Origin: Haladaptatus sp. DYF46
Lineage (GTDB): Archaea > Halobacteriota > Halobacteria > Halobacteriales > Haladaptataceae
DNA length: 64,000 nucleotides
Reading direction: 5' to 3'
Assembly: GCF_021083305.1 (NCBI RefSeq)
Contig: NZ_JAJFAY010000002.1
Coordinates: forward strand, 248,001 to 312,000
The notes under the pieces are model-generated. The model did no database searches, was not told where the DNA came from, and was given only the letters and a program-made list of their open reading frames with translations. The translations under genes and the position numbers were made by a program. Below are positions 53,503 to 62,315 of this stretch, piece after piece; the first letter of the stretch is position 1, and each line of letters opens with the position of its first letter.

Positions 53503-54762
53503 ATGAGCGAATCGTACGTGATCATCGGGGATGGCATCGCGGGCAGTTCCGCTGCCGAAACCATCCGCGAGGAAAAACCCGACGCCGATATCGCCGTCAT
53601 CACCGACGAGGGCGAAGCACTGTATAATCGCATCCTCATCAAGGAGTTCGCCAAGGGCAAACTTCCCGAAGCGCCCATCTCCATTCACGAACCCGAATGG
53701 TACGACGAGCGCGATATCGACCTCGAACTGAACACGTTCGTCACCGACATCGACGCGGACGCACACGAGGTCCACACCCACGCGAGCGGGACGTACAACT
53801 ACGACAAACTCCTCGTCGCCACGGGCGGGACGCCGACCCAACTCCCCGTCGACAACAGCGACGCCGACGGCATCCACCACTTCTGGACGTTTCAGGACGC
53901 CCGACGCATTCAGGAGCACGCGGAAGCGGCGGACACCGGGACCGTCATCGGTGCCGGTCTCCTCGGTATCGACCTCGCCGCAATCTGCGCCGCACAGGAC
54001 GTCGAAGCGAAGTACATCATGCGCGGCAACCGCTGGTGGCGCTACGGTCTGAGCCTCGACGGCGCGGAGATCATTCACGACGCGCTCGAAGAGAAGGGCG
54101 TCGAAACCGTCCTCGAAAGCGGCGTCAACGGCTTCAAGACGGACGACGACGGCAACGTCGTCGCCACCATCGACGCCGACGACAACGAGTACGAGAGCGA
54201 CTTCGTCGGCATCGCCATCGGTCTCAACTTCAACACGGAGTACCTGCAGGGAAGCGGCGTCGAGACGGACAACGGCGTCGTCGTGGACCAGTACATGCAG
54301 ACGAACGTGGACGACATCTACGCCGCCGGCGACATCACACGGTACTACGACGTGATTCTGGACGAGTACGCCCAGAACGGGTCGTGGGGCAGCGCGAAAC
54401 AGCAGGGCGTCGTCGCCGCGAAGAACATGGTCGCAGACGACAACGAAGAGGAGTTCCGCTGGGTCTCCTCGTACTCCATCACCCACTTCGACTTCCCGTT
54501 CCTCTCCTTCGGCTTCCCCACGATTGGCGACGACGAGTGCGAGGAGAAGTACAGCGACACCGAATGGCGTCGCCTCTCGTTCAAGGACGGCAAACTCATC
54601 GGCGGCGCCCTCATCGGCGACATCGCCCCGCAGGGCAAGTACAAGGACCTCATCCGCAACGAAGTCGAGTGTGCCGACCAGAAGGAAATCCTCCTCGAGA
54701 AGGATTTCGACCCGGAGAAGCTCGCACAGCCACAGGAACAGGAACAGGAACAGGAACAGTAA
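53503..54762 (+). CDS. NAD(P)/FAD-dependent oxidoreductase
   Basis: 419 aa. Two-dinucleotide-fold enzyme: FAD loop VIIGDGIAGSSAAETI at the N-terminus, NAD(P) loop GTVIGAGLLGIDLAA near 145-160, and the second FAD motif DDIYAAGDITRYYD. Resembles rubredoxin/nitrite-reductase-type pyridine nucleotide-disulfide oxidoreductases without the redox-active Cys pair. The tail is a Gln-Glu dipeptide repeat (QEQEQEQEQ), a simple-sequence end that may vary. Confidence 0.88.
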   Translation: MSESYVIIGDGIAGSSAAETIREEKPDADIAVITDEGEALYNRILIKEFAKGKLPEAPISIHEPEWYDERDIDLELNTFVTDIDADAHEVHTHASGTYNYDKLLVATGGTPTQLPVDNSDADGIHHFWTFQDARRIQEHAEAADTGTVIGAGLLGIDLAAICAAQDVEAKYIMRGNRWWRYGLSLDGAEIIHDALEEKGVETVLESGVNGFKTDDDGNVVATIDADDNEYESDFVGIAIGLNFNTEYLQGSGVETDNGVVVDQYMQTNVDDIYAAGDITRYYDVILDEYAQNGSWGSAKQQGVVAAKNMVADDNEEEFRWVSSYSITHFDFPFLSFGFPTIGDDECEEKYSDTEWRRLSFKDGKLIGGALIGDIAPQGKYKDLIRNEVECADQKEILLEKDFDPEKLAQPQEQEQEQEQ

Positions 54763-54896
54763 GTTCGGAGCCCGGAACGGTGCGGTTTCGGTATTTTTGT
54801 CGCGAGCGGTTCCACCGACCAGCGATTGTCGCGACGTGAATCTTTAAGATCCCCTACGACAGTTGGTATCAATGACCACATCGGTCGGGAGATTTC

Positions 54897-55106
54897 GTGA
54901 AACCCAAAATAGCCGTCGAAGCCGTGGAGACGATTCCGAACGACGCCCGCGTCCGACACTACGACGAACTCGATTACGACGCGAAAGGGCACTTCCCGAG
55001 CGTCGTCGAACGTGGCGAACAACTCATCGACCGGGAGACGGCGGGCCAGTTCAGCGACGGCGAATTCGTCAAATACACCGGTTACTTCCGGGTACTTCTC
55101 GCGTAG
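54897..55106 (+). CDS. Short conserved protein, first of a tandem paralogous pair
   Basis: 69 aa from a GTG, the first start possible in frame after a TGA at 54873. The body (ETIPNDARVRHYDEL...VKYTGYFRVLL) resembles the next gene (ETVPAGVQVHHFDEL...VVFNDYYRIDV), so the two are paralogues. It lacks the N-terminal 15 residues of its neighbour. A TATA-like ctttaag at 54842 is spaced for transcription start at 54871, directly on an out-of-frame ATG (54872), which could mean a frameshift in this copy. Function unknown. Confidence 0.55.
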   Translation: MKPKIAVEAVETIPNDARVRHYDELDYDAKGHFPSVVERGEQLIDRETAGQFSDGEFVKYTGYFRVLLA

Positions 55107-55180
55107 CTCGATTTGGCATGTTTTTTCATACTCTTTCCGCAACGCTTAATATGTACTAAGACAATTGGTAACACGTATCA

Positions 55181-55438
55181 ATGGCTTCGAACAGCACGAG
55201 TAGTCTGAAGTCTGCACCGACCGGAGAGACGGCAGCACTCATCATTAGCCGCACCGAAACCGTTCCAGCGGGCGTTCAAGTGCATCATTTCGACGAACTC
55301 GCGGAGGAGACACAACAGATGTTGGCGGAGTTCGACGGCGGCGAGAGAGTCGTCCGGATGACCGGTGCGTTGGCGGACGAGTTCGACAGGGACACGCTCG
55401 TGGTGTTCAACGACTACTACCGAATCGACGTGGTCTAA
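55181..55438 (+). CDS. Short conserved protein, second of a tandem paralogous pair
   Basis: 85 aa. A Ser/Thr-rich start, then ALIISRTETVPAGVQVHHFDELAEETQQML and a strand-rich end. No enzyme motif. Homologous to the 69-aa gene 75 nt upstream, and the sequence just before both starts is also alike (ttggta...tatcaatg). TATA-like cttaatat lies about 32 nt upstream. Confidence 0.7.
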   Translation: MASNSTSSLKSAPTGETAALIISRTETVPAGVQVHHFDELAEETQQMLAEFDGGERVVRMTGALADEFDRDTLVVFNDYYRIDVV

Positions 55439-55498
55439 CCCGGCCCACGCGAACGAACAACCGAAGCCGTTTTCTCCCGCACGACGGGATGTAGGGAC

Positions 55499-55918
55499 AT
55501 GAGCATGAGCGGAAGCGGCGAGATGACGCTCGCCTTCGAGTTGTCTGCGCTCAAAGCGTTGGCGAGTCCCGGAACGGTGTTCGAAGACGCCCGACGCTGG
55601 ACCCGCTACGTCGGCGTCATCTCCGACCAACCGACCTACGTGGTGACGAACTTCACCCGAAAGAACCGCATCCGGCAGGACTTCTTCTCCGGCCCGAAAG
55701 GCCGCGCCGAGAGCCTCGACAGCGTGAAATCGCAGTTCGACACCGACCGCCACGTCTTCGTCGGCATCACCGACGAGGACCGCGAACTCGCCGAGGACCA
55801 CGACTGGGAGTTCCTCCACGTCGAGGACGCCGCCGAGGCGGCCGAATGGGACCTCGCGTCCGGCGACGACGGCGAGACTGGGGGGAACGAGGAGGACGTG
55901 CGCGACGACTGGCCGTAG
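55499..55918 (+). CDS. Haloarchaeal conserved protein (DUF7124-like)
   Basis: 139 aa from the ATG at 55499 (an ATG at 55505 is possible). LAFELSALKALASPGTVFEDARRWTRYVGVISD, then a strand-helix region with basic FTRKNRIRQDFFSGPKGR and an acidic tail. I loosely associate it with DUF7124. The basic patch might contact nucleic acid, which is a guess. Confidence 0.6.
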   Translation: MSMSGSGEMTLAFELSALKALASPGTVFEDARRWTRYVGVISDQPTYVVTNFTRKNRIRQDFFSGPKGRAESLDSVKSQFDTDRHVFVGITDEDRELAEDHDWEFLHVEDAAEAAEWDLASGDDGETGGNEEDVRDDWP

Positions 55919-55936
55919 CCGTCGAAGCGTATTCCA

Positions 55937-56176
55937 TCAGAGTTCCGCCCGCAAACACCGTTTTCCCTCCTCGGTTATCCGATAGCAACACCAGTTCGAG
56001 TTTCGGACGAGGCCTCGGTCGGCCAGAGAACGACAGCGAGTCGCGGTAACGCAGTTCGAAAGCGACAGGCGGCGCTCGATGTCGAGTCGAACCTGTATCC
56101 CTTCCGCATCGAGCAGTCGGAGGATTCGTTCGTCTATCGGGCGCAGTCGGTCGGGAACCCCGCTGGCCTGTGCCAT
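55937..56176 (-). CDS. Winged-helix (PhiH1-repressor-like) protein
   Basis: 79 aa from the ATG at 56176 (56182 is possible). RLRPIDERILRLLDAEG...VRLDIERRL...CVTATRCRSLADRGLVRN...YRITEEGKRCL is the MarR/PhiH-type wHTH plan common among haloarchaeal repressors. A TATA-like ttatttgatag upstream gives a near-leaderless start. Divergent from the gene at 56356. Confidence 0.8.
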   Translation of the reverse strand: MAQASGVPDRLRPIDERILRLLDAEGIQVRLDIERRLSLSNCVTATRCRSLADRGLVRNSNWCCYRITEEGKRCLRAEL

Positions 56177-56355
56177 GGACATCCGTATTTTTTCCACTAT
56201 CAAATAACTCGCTAAGAGGGGTATGTACCGAGGGCAGGAACGAGGGATCGCTATTGAGCGCTACCTCTACGGGGACGACACGTGTCATATTCGACGGAGT
56301 TTCGACGACCGGGCGCAATCACGTCGTTTAAACTCGTCAGGGACCAACGGAGCGT

Positions 56356-56889
56356 ATGGCAGAACCGCGCGTACCGGGAGGAGACGGTGCGACGCTCGAC
56401 CTTCCCTGCGGCGAGTCGGTGCCGACCGGAACGCTCGACATGGGAATGCGCGAGTACGACTGTGACTGTGGTGAATCGCATGCGGTCGTCATGGACGTCC
56501 ACCCGCCGTCACGCTTCGTCCCCGAATTTCTCGTGGACATCCTCCAAGAGACCATCGATACGACCGACGAGAACGTCGAATTCGGCACCCTGCACATCAT
56601 GGGCGTCGTCATGGAGGAGTTCCCGGAGGAGGTCGTCAGCGAGGACGTCGCCGAAAACCCGGACCTCGGCTACGCGATGGTGTGGGTGACGGACTTCGGC
56701 TCGCGGCGACTGCACGAGGTCGTCGTCGAACTCGTCGTCGAACTCATGGAACACGCCGTCAGTCACGCCGAGGACGACGAGGCGATGAGTCAGTTCGAGG
56801 CGGACATGCTGAATTTCGACGTTCCGACATTCGTGGACCAGTACCGAGCGGAACGTGACTTCTCCGGGCCGCACGACCGACCGGCGTGA
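56356..56889 (+). CDS. DUF5815-like haloarchaeal protein
   Basis: 177 aa. Starts with a possible metal site (CGESVPTGTLDMGMREYDCDCGESHAVV; Cys residues plus a DCDC pair), followed by a helical half with an acidic patch (VELVVELMEHAVSHAEDDEAM). I connect it to DUF5815. Function unknown. Confidence 0.65.
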   Translation: MAEPRVPGGDGATLDLPCGESVPTGTLDMGMREYDCDCGESHAVVMDVHPPSRFVPEFLVDILQETIDTTDENVEFGTLHIMGVVMEEFPEEVVSEDVAENPDLGYAMVWVTDFGSRRLHEVVVELVVELMEHAVSHAEDDEAMSQFEADMLNFDVPTFVDQYRAERDFSGPHDRPA

Positions 56890-56959
56890 GCGGGTCATCG
56901 CCCGACAGGGGGTCGTTGTCTGACTGAATTTTAAGTACCTAACGGCCGATACGACTACC

Positions 56960-57184
56960 ATGTCTCTTCGGGGGAGTGCGTTCGAACGGATTCGGGAAGT
57001 CGTGACCGAACGGGGGGGCGGAGAGCCGTTGACGGCGCGGGAGATTCTCCACCTCCTCGACGAGAGCGACGACGCCCACGAGGAGTTCAAGAGTACGCAC
57101 GAAATCGCGACCGTCCTCGGACGGCGGGCACAGACCGGCGACGTGACCGTGATTCGCTCCTCGCCGTACCGGTACGAACTCTGA
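56960..57184 (+). CDS. Small winged-helix-like protein
   Basis: 74 aa. EPLTAREILHLLDESDDAHEEFKSTHEIATVLGRRAQTGDVTVIRSSPYRYEL: three helices and a wing, like a small wHTH. It lies 45 nt upstream of the Vms1-like gene, which may be co-transcribed. Confidence 0.65.
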   Translation: MSLRGSAFERIREVVTERGGGEPLTAREILHLLDESDDAHEEFKSTHEIATVLGRRAQTGDVTVIRSSPYRYEL

Positions 57185-57228
57185 CTGGACGCGAAAGTAC
57201 AAGACCCCGCGACACGCCCTTCGAGTCG

Positions 57229-58122
57229 ATGCTGGACGAGTTGCTCGGGCGCGCCGAGTTGAAAGAGCGAATCGACTCCCTCGAAGACGAAAATCACCAC
57301 CTCGAACGACGGGTGGAAGCCGAAGAGGAACGCCGCGCCGAAGCCGTCACCGAACGTCAAAACGCCGAGGAGCGGGTCAACCGCCTCGAAAACCGCATCG
57401 TGGAACTCGAAGACCGGGTGGAGCGACTGCGGGACGACGAGGAGTCCGTCGAGTTCCGTGGTACCGAAACGCTCCACGGGGAGCGGGTTGACGAGGTGCT
57501 GGCCCGTCTCGAAAGCGTCGAAACGGGACCCGAGGGCGCGCTGACAGCGATGGTGGACGACGACGACGACGTACCGGAGGCGGTGGGCGAGGCGTTCGGG
57601 GACCACGGGTCGCTCGTCGCACGCGCCGCGCCCTGTCTGGCCGTGACCGACGATTCGGGACTCGTCAGCGCCGCGCTCGTGCCGCCGCGTTCGCCCGAAC
57701 CGTTCGTTTCGTGGAGCGCTGGCTTCGAGTTCGAGTCGTCGTGGTTCCGCCCGGAGGGTCGGTTCGCGTTCGCGCTCGTCCGTTCCGACGTGTTCGCCAT
57801 CGGCGAGTACGACGGCCGGGAGCGACTGTCCGTGACGGGATTCGAAAGCGACGTGAAGGGAGACCACTCGAAGGGGGGGTTCTCACAGGCCCGCTTCGAA
57901 CGGATTCGAGACGAACAGATAGCCGACCATCTGGAGAAGTGCCACGAGGAGATAGACGCCCGCGATGCGGAACGCCTCTACGTCGTCGGCCAGCGGACGC
58001 TCCTCTCCGAGTTCCGGGACGTGGCCGACGTGACCGACCCCGTGGACGCGACCGGAAAACCGAGGGACGCGCTGGACGACGCCTTCTACGAGTTCTGGAC
58101 GACGGGGCTGTTTCGGGTGTGA
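57229..58122 (+). CDS. Vms1/Ankzf1-type peptidyl-tRNA release factor with coiled-coil start
   Basis: 297 aa. Residues about 8-80 are a heptad-rich coiled coil (LKERIDSLEDENHHLERRVEAEEE). The remainder is a VLRF1-like (eRF1-derived) domain; the sequence HSKGGFSQARFERIRDEQI carries the GGxSxxR...E/Q loop where Vms1 and relatives hold the catalytic Gln. This family releases nascent chains on stalled large subunits in eukaryotes; the same role in a haloarchaeon is inference. The N-terminal domains of Vms1 are absent. Confidence 0.82.
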   Translation: MLDELLGRAELKERIDSLEDENHHLERRVEAEEERRAEAVTERQNAEERVNRLENRIVELEDRVERLRDDEESVEFRGTETLHGERVDEVLARLESVETGPEGALTAMVDDDDDVPEAVGEAFGDHGSLVARAAPCLAVTDDSGLVSAALVPPRSPEPFVSWSAGFEFESSWFRPEGRFAFALVRSDVFAIGEYDGRERLSVTGFESDVKGDHSKGGFSQARFERIRDEQIADHLEKCHEEIDARDAERLYVVGQRTLLSEFRDVADVTDPVDATGKPRDALDDAFYEFWTTGLFRV

Positions 58123-58126
58123 GCCG

Positions 58127-58333
58127 TCAGTCCAATTTCGCGTGAAACAGCAGACGCCCGCATTCGGGACACATACCCGTCTCGACCTCTTTTTTCTCGT
58201 TCATTCCGAGCGACCCGAGAAGCCCCTCCCGTCGGTCGCTCGTCTTCACGTACGGTTTCCACGCGTCGTTCATGCCGAACTTGACCGGTTCGAGCGTAAC
58301 GCCGCAGTCTGGACAGCGGTCACTACTCGTCAT
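58127..58333 (-). CDS. Small zinc-ribbon protein
   Basis: 68 aa from the ATG at 58333. CPDCG near the N-terminus and CPECG near the C-terminus, about 45 residues apart, form a zinc ribbon, with a basic middle (WKPYVKTSDRREGLLGSLG). Convergent with the release-factor gene, 4 nt apart. It follows thrB on the same strand. Confidence 0.75.
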   Translation of the reverse strand: MTSSDRCPDCGVTLEPVKFGMNDAWKPYVKTSDRREGLLGSLGMNEKKEVETGMCPECGRLLFHAKLD

Positions 58334-58398
58334 ATCGGAACCGTTTCCGCGGAAAACCGTGGTCGTTACGCTTTTCCCGTGAAAAATCGCGGCATGGC

Positions 58399-59280
58399 TT
58401 ATCGCTCTTCTATCGTCGCACCGCCTCCGATTGCGGTCGGATAGGCGCGCGCGTCCACGTCGACATCGGAGAACGCGTCCAGCATCGCGCTCGCGACGGC
58501 GCTCTGTCCGTCCCCGCGACAGACGGCGAGGACGCTCGGTCCGGCCCCGCTGACCGCGACGCCCGTCGCGCCGGCGTCGAGCGCGGCGGTCCGCACCTCG
58601 TCGAACCCGTCGATGAGCGACGCCCGTGACCCCGTGATCGACCCGTCTTCGAGGCCCGCCCCGACGAGTTCCGGGTCGTCGCGGAACATCCCCGCCGTGA
58701 GCGTCGCGGCGTTGCCCACGGTACCGACCAGTTCGTCGATTTCTACGGATTGCGGAACGACCCGTCTCGCGTCCCGCGTCGAGACGACGATTTCCGGCAG
58801 GCAGGCGACGACCGGAACCGACGCATCGACGTGCGTGATGGTGTCGTCCGTGACGACGGTGAATCCACCCAGAATCGAGGGTGCGACGTTGTCCGCGTGG
58901 GCTTCGCCCGAGACGGCGGCCTCGCCCTCCGCCGCGACGCGAACGAGTTCGCGCCGCGAGAGTCCGCGGTCGTAGAGTTCGTTCAGGGCGACCGCGGCGG
59001 CGGCCGCGCTGGCGGCCGACGACCCGAGTCCCGACGAGGGTCGGACCCCCTTGTTGATTCGGATGCGTGCGGGCGTGTCGAGTTCCTGCGCGACGACGCC
59101 CGCCGTGTTCTTCGCCGGTTCGGTCGGGATGTATCGTTCGCCGACGCCCGTGACCTCTATCGTCGTCTCCGCTGCCCGCTCGACCCGGACGATGTCGGCG
59201 GGTCGTTCCAATGCCAATCCGAACACGTCGAACCCACACCCCAGATTGGCACTCGTAGCCGGTGCCCGCACTGTGACCAT
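58399..59280 (-). CDS. thrB: Homoserine kinase
   Basis: 293 aa GHMP kinase. The start VTVRAPATSANLGCGFDVFGLALE and the phosphate loop RPSSGLGSSAASAAAAAVALNEL are both diagnostic, and AVSGAGPSVLAVC is motif 3. It phosphorylates homoserine for threonine synthesis. thrS begins 4 kb away but is not linked as an operon. Confidence 0.95.
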   Translation of the reverse strand: MVTVRAPATSANLGCGFDVFGLALERPADIVRVERAAETTIEVTGVGERYIPTEPAKNTAGVVAQELDTPARIRINKGVRPSSGLGSSAASAAAAAVALNELYDRGLSRRELVRVAAEGEAAVSGEAHADNVAPSILGGFTVVTDDTITHVDASVPVVACLPEIVVSTRDARRVVPQSVEIDELVGTVGNAATLTAGMFRDDPELVGAGLEDGSITGSRASLIDGFDEVRTAALDAGATGVAVSGAGPSVLAVCRGDGQSAVASAMLDAFSDVDVDARAYPTAIGGGATIEER

Positions 59281-59411
59281 GCAAAGCCTATCGAAAGCAC
59301 GGACAAAAACCTTCGCCTCCGGCGGGAAATTGCGCGCAGAGGGCGGCGATCCGCGCGGTTTGCGTTACCGGGAGAGACGGTTTTAAGCCGCCATGCCACC
59401 ACCGCACACCC

Positions 59412-60425
59412 ATGCAGGTTGCGATATTGGCACACGAGAAGTTCCCCGGCCGCGCGAAGACGGCGGTCGGAATTCTACGCTACGCCGACTACGAAGTCGC
59501 CGCGGTTCTCGACCGCGAACGCGCCGGAGAGCGCGTTTCCGACCACGTTCCGGACGTACAGGACGCGCCGATAGTCGCGGGAATGGACGACGTTCCGGAC
59601 GTGGACGCGCTCGTCATCGGCATCGCACCCATCGGCGGGGGGTTCGACGAGACGTGGCGACCGGACGTCCGAAACGCGCTCGAACGCGGCTGTGACGTGA
59701 TTTCGGGACTCCACTACTTCCTCGAAAACGACGAGGAGTTCGTCCGTCTCGCCGAGGAAAACGGCTGTGATATTTGGGACGTGCGAAAGCCCCACGACGA
59801 CCTCACCGTCAGCCAAGGGGTGGCGGACGAGGTGGACGCGGAAATCGTCCTGACCGTCGGAACGGACTGTTCGGTCGGCAAGATGACCGCGACGCTCGAA
59901 CTCGTGCGGGCGGCCCGCGAGCGAGGCGAGAGCGTCGGATTCATCCCGACGGGCCAAACGGGAATCATGATTGACGGGTGGGGCAACCCCATCGACCGCG
60001 TAGTGAGCGACTTCACCGCGGGGGCCGTCGAGGAGATGATTTTGGAGCGCGGCGACGAGTACGACTACCTGTTCGTGGAAGGACAGGGAAGCATCGTCCA
60101 CCCGGCCTACTCGGCCGTGACGTGCGGGATTCTCCACGGATCCATGCCGGACAAACTCGTCCTCTGTCACGAGGCCGGAAAGGAGGTCATCCACGGCTAC
60201 GAGTCCGTCTCCCTGCCGCCGATTTCGGAGTACGTCTCGCTCTACGAGGGCCTCGCCCGACCGGTACACGGAACCGAAATGGTCGCCGGAGCCATCAACA
60301 CGTCCGATATCGAGGACGACGAGGACGCCCGCGCGGCGGTCGCCGAGTACGAATCCGCGCTCGGAGCGCCCGCAGCGGACCTCGTTCGGTTCGACGCCGA
60401 CGCCGTGCTGGAGGCGATTCTGTGA
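59412..60425 (+). CDS. DUF1611 protein, DgcN-like (putative D-glutamate N-acetyltransferase)
   Basis: 337 aa. N-terminal Rossmann-like domain (VAILAHEKFPGRAKTAVGILRYADYEVAAVLD) and a C-terminal P-loop-like domain with TVGTDCSVGKMTATLEL and FIPTGQTGIMIDGWG. DUF1611 is the family of DgcN, reported to N-acetylate D-glutamate. The stop overlaps the epimerase start by 4 nt (GTGA), so translation is coupled. Assignment to D-glutamate is inference from the family and the partner gene. Confidence 0.75.
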   Translation: MQVAILAHEKFPGRAKTAVGILRYADYEVAAVLDRERAGERVSDHVPDVQDAPIVAGMDDVPDVDALVIGIAPIGGGFDETWRPDVRNALERGCDVISGLHYFLENDEEFVRLAEENGCDIWDVRKPHDDLTVSQGVADEVDAEIVLTVGTDCSVGKMTATLELVRAARERGESVGFIPTGQTGIMIDGWGNPIDRVVSDFTAGAVEEMILERGDEYDYLFVEGQGSIVHPAYSAVTCGILHGSMPDKLVLCHEAGKEVIHGYESVSLPPISEYVSLYEGLARPVHGTEMVAGAINTSDIEDDEDARAAVAEYESALGAPAADLVRFDADAVLEAIL

Positions 60426-61459
60426 GTCTCACGGCCGAGTTCGAGCGGATTTCGCTCCCGCTCGAACACGCCTTCACCATCTCGCGAGGCACGCAGACGG
60501 CCGCGGAAAACGTCGTCGTGAAAATCGAGGACGACGACGGAAACGTCGGCATCGGCGGGGCCGCCCCATCGAGACATTACGGCGAAACGGCGGCCACGGT
60601 CGAAGCGGTCATGCCGGACCTCTTGGACGTGGTCGAACGGGTGGACGACCCCCACGCGCTCGCCCGAATCGAGCGGGAGATGCGCGAAACGGTAAACCGC
60701 AACCCGGCGGCGCGCTGTGCGGTGAGCATCGCGCTCCACGACCTCGTGGCGAAACGTACCGGACTGCCGCTGTATCGTTACTGGGGACTCGACGGGAGCG
60801 AGACGCTCGAAACGTCGTTCACCATCGGCATCGACCCGACCGACGTGATGGCCGAGAAGACACGGGAAGCCGTCGAGGCCGGGTACGGCACGCTGAAGGT
60901 GAAGGTCGGCACCGACCGCGACGAGGAAATCATCGGCACGATTCGGGAGGAAGCGCCCGACGCGACGATTCGCGTGGACGCGAATCAGGCGTGGAGTCCG
61001 CGCGAGGCGGTGCGGAAGATCGACGCGCTCGCCGACTTCGACGTGGAGTTCGTCGAACAACCCGTTCCCGCCGAGAACCCCGACGGAATGGCCTTCGTCC
61101 GCAAACGCGCCGCGCTCCCCATCGCGGCCGACGAGTCCTGCATCACGCTGGAGGACGTCCCGAGAATCGCGGACAAGGCCGACATCGCCAACCTGAAACT
61201 CATGAAGTGCGGCGGCCTCCGCGAGGCGATGCGGATGATTCACGCCGCGAACGCCCACGGCTTGGAACTCATGCTCGGGTGTATGGTCGAGAGCAACGCG
61301 AGCATCGCGGCGGCGTGCCACCTCGCACCCCTGCTCGACTACGCCGATTTGGACGGGTCGCTCCTGCTCGCAGAAGACGAGTACGAGGGCGTCCCGATGC
61401 CGAACGGCGTCATCGACCTCGAAACGGGACGCGCCGGAACCGGCGTTCGAAAACGGTAG
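60422..61459 (+). CDS. Enolase-superfamily dipeptide epimerase / DgcA-like enzyme
   Basis: 345 aa from the GTG at 60422. MR/MLE fold: capping domain with HAFTISRGTQTAAENV, catalytic Lys in TLKVKVG, metal ligands in RVDANQAW, EFVEQPV and AADESC, and the second Lys in ANLKLMKCGG. This is the L-Ala-D/L-Glu epimerase signature set. Coupled to DUF1611, it may be the DgcA partner of D-glutamate catabolism; a dipeptide epimerase for cell-wall peptides is the other choice, though archaea lack murein. Confidence 0.82.
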   Translation: MSLTAEFERISLPLEHAFTISRGTQTAAENVVVKIEDDDGNVGIGGAAPSRHYGETAATVEAVMPDLLDVVERVDDPHALARIEREMRETVNRNPAARCAVSIALHDLVAKRTGLPLYRYWGLDGSETLETSFTIGIDPTDVMAEKTREAVEAGYGTLKVKVGTDRDEEIIGTIREEAPDATIRVDANQAWSPREAVRKIDALADFDVEFVEQPVPAENPDGMAFVRKRAALPIAADESCITLEDVPRIADKADIANLKLMKCGGLREAMRMIHAANAHGLELMLGCMVESNASIAAACHLAPLLDYADLDGSLLLAEDEYEGVPMPNGVIDLETGRAGTGVRKR

Positions 61460-61463
61460 GTCC

Positions 61464-62243
61464 TCAATCGACCAGCGTTCCGACCCGCTCCGCCCGAAAG
61501 CCGATCATGTCCTCGTAGCCGTCGGTGGACATCAGGACGGGGTAGAACGCCCTGTCGGCGCGGAGTTCGGTTCCACCCTCGCCCTCCTTTCTGGCGAACA
61601 CCTCGCCCTCCTCGACGCGGACGAAGTTCTCGCCGACGAACTCGTAGTCGCCACCTCCCACGGCGTCGAAGATTCGATACAGTTCCGGGTCCCCGCCGTC
61701 CGAAAGCGCGTCGATAGCCCCGGTTTCGCCGAGGAAGTTCCGCAGGATTCGCTCGGCGTTTCGTTCTGCGCGCTCCGTTCCCCGAAGGCCGCATTCGACC
61801 GCGACGCCGTCCACGTAGTCGATGAGGCCACCGACGACGTAGCTGATGTCCACGACCCTGCCGACGCCCGTCGCCCGCGCCAACCGTTTCGTCCGGTCGT
61901 TCATCCGCGCGAGGAGCGCGAACGCCTCCGGGTGTGACCTCGTCGAGTGCAGATCGAGAACGCCGCAGTCACGAATCTGGGGCAGGAGTTCCGCCGCGAG
62001 TCGGGATTCGTGCGTTTCTCCCTCGGAGTCGCCCGGAAACGCGCGGTTCAAATCCTCGTCGATGAACCGAACGTTCTCCGCGATGGCCTCCTCGTTGGCG
62101 ATGGCGAATCGAACCGGACGGGAAAAAGTCGGATTCTCCGCCAGCACGCGCTCGATGGCCGTTTTGCCACAGCGTTCGTTTCCGTGCAGGCAGGCGACGA
62201 CGGCGAGGTCTGGCGTTCCATCGCCGTGGGTCTGAACGCGCAT
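61464..62243 (-). CDS. Succinylglutamate-desuccinylase/aspartoacylase-family deacylase
   Basis: 259 aa. Zinc carboxypeptidase-like fold: HGNE near residue 20 holds the first His and Glu ligands, DLNRAFPG follows, and DLHST holds the second His. The family removes acyl groups from N-acyl amino acids. Convergent with the epimerase, 4 nt apart, so it could deacylate the N-acylglutamate made by the neighbouring pair (inference). Confidence 0.8.
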   Translation of the reverse strand: MRVQTHGDGTPDLAVVACLHGNERCGKTAIERVLAENPTFSRPVRFAIANEEAIAENVRFIDEDLNRAFPGDSEGETHESRLAAELLPQIRDCGVLDLHSTRSHPEAFALLARMNDRTKRLARATGVGRVVDISYVVGGLIDYVDGVAVECGLRGTERAERNAERILRNFLGETGAIDALSDGGDPELYRIFDAVGGGDYEFVGENFVRVEEGEVFARKEGEGGTELRADRAFYPVLMSTDGYEDMIGFRAERVGTLVD

Positions 62244-62315
62244 CGATGGTCATGGCACACACCCGCATGACTTGAGACTGTGGATTTCCGACGTGATTGT
62301 TTGTTATCCGACACG

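Noticed and set aside
54063..54770. Gln-Glu repeat tail as evidence of a frameshifted end
   Set aside because: The tail is in frame to a normal stop and follows a complete oxidoreductase fold; a simple-sequence end is sufficient.
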